A stretch of 64,000 bases of DNA from Bacteroidales bacterium (lineage in GTDB: Bacteria > Bacteroidota > Bacteroidia > Bacteroidales > UBA1715): positions 434,001 through 498,000 of the forward strand of contig JADKDL010000001.1 of the NCBI GenBank assembly GCA_016714605.1, in the 5' to 3' direction. This document shows positions 62,680-64,000 of this stretch, piece by piece. How positions within the stretch are numbered: the first letter of the stretch is position 1; each line of letters begins with the position of its first letter. Below the pieces are notes generated by a model. It had not been told where the DNA came from. It was given only the letters and a program-made list of their open reading frames with translations, and made no database searches. Both the position numbers and the translations under genes were made by a program.

Positions 62680-63911
62680 ATGAATATTGCCATAGCACCA
62701 TTTCCAGCAGCATTTCTCCCTTTTTTTGTGAATTTAGCAAAATACCTCGAAGCATTGGGTAATAAAGTTCTATTCTTAAATCCTGATTATTACGAAATTG
62801 TAGTTTTGTCTAAATGCAATTTCAACATTAATACCTACCCCAAAACCAGTTCATTTGTAAATAAATATGATAGTAATTCTGCTATAGTCTTATATTTGAG
62901 TAGATTATATCAACTTAAAGAAACTGCTAAGCTTATCAAACATAAAAATCATGCTTATTCAAGAGCATATAGCTTTTGAAAGAAAATTTGAATACAATAG
63001 ATAAAATTGTATTTTGGAATGGTTCGGGAGCAGTTGAAAAAGATATTTGTGAAGAGTTGGGCATAAAAGCCTGTTTTATAGAAAATGGTTATTTTCCTAA
63101 TACACTTCAAGTAAATAGTAACGGGGTGAATTGTGATGTTGAGTTTGCGCAACTTTCTTTGATAGATTTTTTGCAGTTTACTTTTAAAGAAACTCAACAT
63201 AAGCAAAAATCTGATTTTGTAATACAAGATGTTCCACTTCACACAGTAAAGCGATTTTTGTATAGGTTATTTGATGATCAATATAATTTTCTAACTATTG
63301 AATCGCTCATGCACAATATTAGAATGGGAAAAGCAAAAAAAAGGTTTGCATCATTGCCTGTTGATGAATTAGATATTGATTCTCTAAAGAAATATATATT
63401 TTTCCCTCTACAAGTAAATTCCGATACCCAAATAGTATTGAATAGCCGATATACAAGTATGTACGATGTGCTTGAAATTATTTTACCCAAATTGCTAGAA
63501 ACTGGATATAATATAATTTTGAAGGAGCATCCGGCAGAAATGGAGAAGGTAGATTACTCGTCATTTGTAGATAATAAAAGAGTTTTTCTAACAAAAAAGT
63601 TTGATATTGATGCGCTCATTAAACACGCTGAATTTGTAGTTTGTGTAAATTCAAGTGTTGGGTTACAGGCTCTTGCCGCAGCTAGAAAGACTTTAATATT
63701 AGGAAAGAGTATGTATGATTCTTGTCCGGGAGCTATAGTGTATGATGAGGTTAAGAGTGTCTTGGAGCAAATCGATGCAGTTTCTATCGATGAGGTTTCT
63801 TTAGAAAAATATATCAGTCATTTTAAAGAAAAAATATTTATTAAAGGCAACTGGCGACAGCCAACTATTGAATTTCTTCATGGAATTTCATGTAGAATAG
63901 ATGCTGTTTAA
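62680..63911 (+). pseudogene. Capsule polysaccharide synthesis KpsS/LipB-like protein, frameshifted
   Basis: Two frames (62680-62979 and 62976-63911) form one ~411-residue gene. The first starts MNIAIAPFPAAFLPFFVNLAKYLEALGNKVLFLN and ends ..SRAYSF. One extra T in the run at 62974-62977 continues it as LKENLNTIDKIVFWNG. The second part has ILKEHPAEMEKVDYSSFVDNKRVF (the conserved K-x-H-P), FVVCVNSSVGLQALAAARKTLILGKSMYD (V-N-S-S-V-G) and a WRQPTIEFL end, the pattern of the KpsS/KpsC capsule Kdo-transferase-type domain. It presumably adds Kdo or a related sugar. It overlaps a downstream start by one base (TAATG). Confidence 0.8.
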
Positions 63912-64000
63912 TGAGCAAGTTTGGTTATGACCCTAGAATATTTAAAAAGCTTTTTTTCTTGATTCTAGAATATTCGGCTTTAAATATCGACATTTCTTGA
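63911..64000 (+). CDS. Short frame at the window end, possible start of the next gene
   Basis: An ATG overlapping the preceding stop (TAATG) opens a frame MSKFGYDPRIFKKLFFLILE.. of 29 codons that closes with a TGA at the very last bases. The coupling suggests a real gene start. Given the frequent single-base shifts in this window, the closing stop may be an artefact of another shift, with the gene continuing beyond the window. No function can be assigned. Confidence 0.3.
   Translation: MSKFGYDPRIFKKLFFLILEYSALNIDIS

Noticed and set aside
1..64000. tRNA and rRNA genes
   Set aside because: I looked for T-loop-like and rRNA-like conserved words outside coding regions and found none convincing; a tRNAscan-SE run would be decisive.

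Overview
The window is an AT-rich chromosomal segment of a Bacteroidota (Bacteroidetes) bacterium, probably of the Bacteroidales/Marinilabiliales kind. The evidence is a type IX secretion (T9SS) sorting domain on a 2077-residue surface protein, a FISUMP-domain protein, a DUF4468-type protein, a SiaC/DUF1987 protein, YwqK/MORN_2 repeats, a Bacteroidota-like -7 element (TAnnTTTG) and little use of Shine-Dalgarno sequences. I saw no tRNA, rRNA or CRISPR array.

Layout. (a) 1-5625, minus strand: housekeeping genes thiL (cut by the window edge), sufD-sufC-sufB, pdxH and ftsE. (b) 5791-7191: a beta-helix lipoprotein. (c) 7500-21359, plus strand: a compact NRPS/PKS hybrid cluster. It holds an A-T loading module whose specificity code matches serine, an AsnB-like amidotransferase, a free acyl carrier protein, a PP-loop ATP pyrophosphatase with Cys clusters, a C-A-T module, a KS-AT(malonyl)-ACP-TE polyketide synthase (broken by two frameshifts) and a methyltransferase; two perfect hairpins end the block. 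(d) 21558-29839: a secreted esterase-like protein (frameshifted) and a giant T9SS cargo protein with a beta-helix head and four ~385-residue super-repeats. (e) 30117-54022: exopolysaccharide genes. These are Wza- and Wzc-type export proteins, a WecG/TagA transferase, a Wzy-like polymerase, a Wzx flippase, many glycosyltransferases (GT2, GT4, GT8, fucosyltransferase-like), two acyltransferase-3 proteins and a pyruvyl transferase. A dead IS5-type transposase (35.2-35.8 kb) and a gene-poor gap with two perfect hairpins (41.8-42.9 kb) interrupt this block, and a FISUMP protein and an Sfp-type phosphopantetheinyl transferase lie inside it. (f) 54096-64000, plus strand: a sugar permease, ispD, a histidine kinase, small secreted proteins, cysS, siaC, then another surface-polysaccharide run (methyltransferase, KpsS-like protein).

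How it fits together. The NRPS/PKS line is a complete three-step assembly line (Ser, a second amino acid, one malonate, thioesterase release). The Sfp-type enzyme at 51.4-52.1 kb could prime its carrier domains. The polysaccharide genes form a largely complete Wzx/Wzy-type pathway, although no initiating sugar-phosphate transferase is visible. A window-wide caution applies: at least nine genes are each interrupted by net single-base shifts, mostly in short homopolymers. This looks more like residual sequencing error than decay, so gene models at those sites should be read as one gene each.
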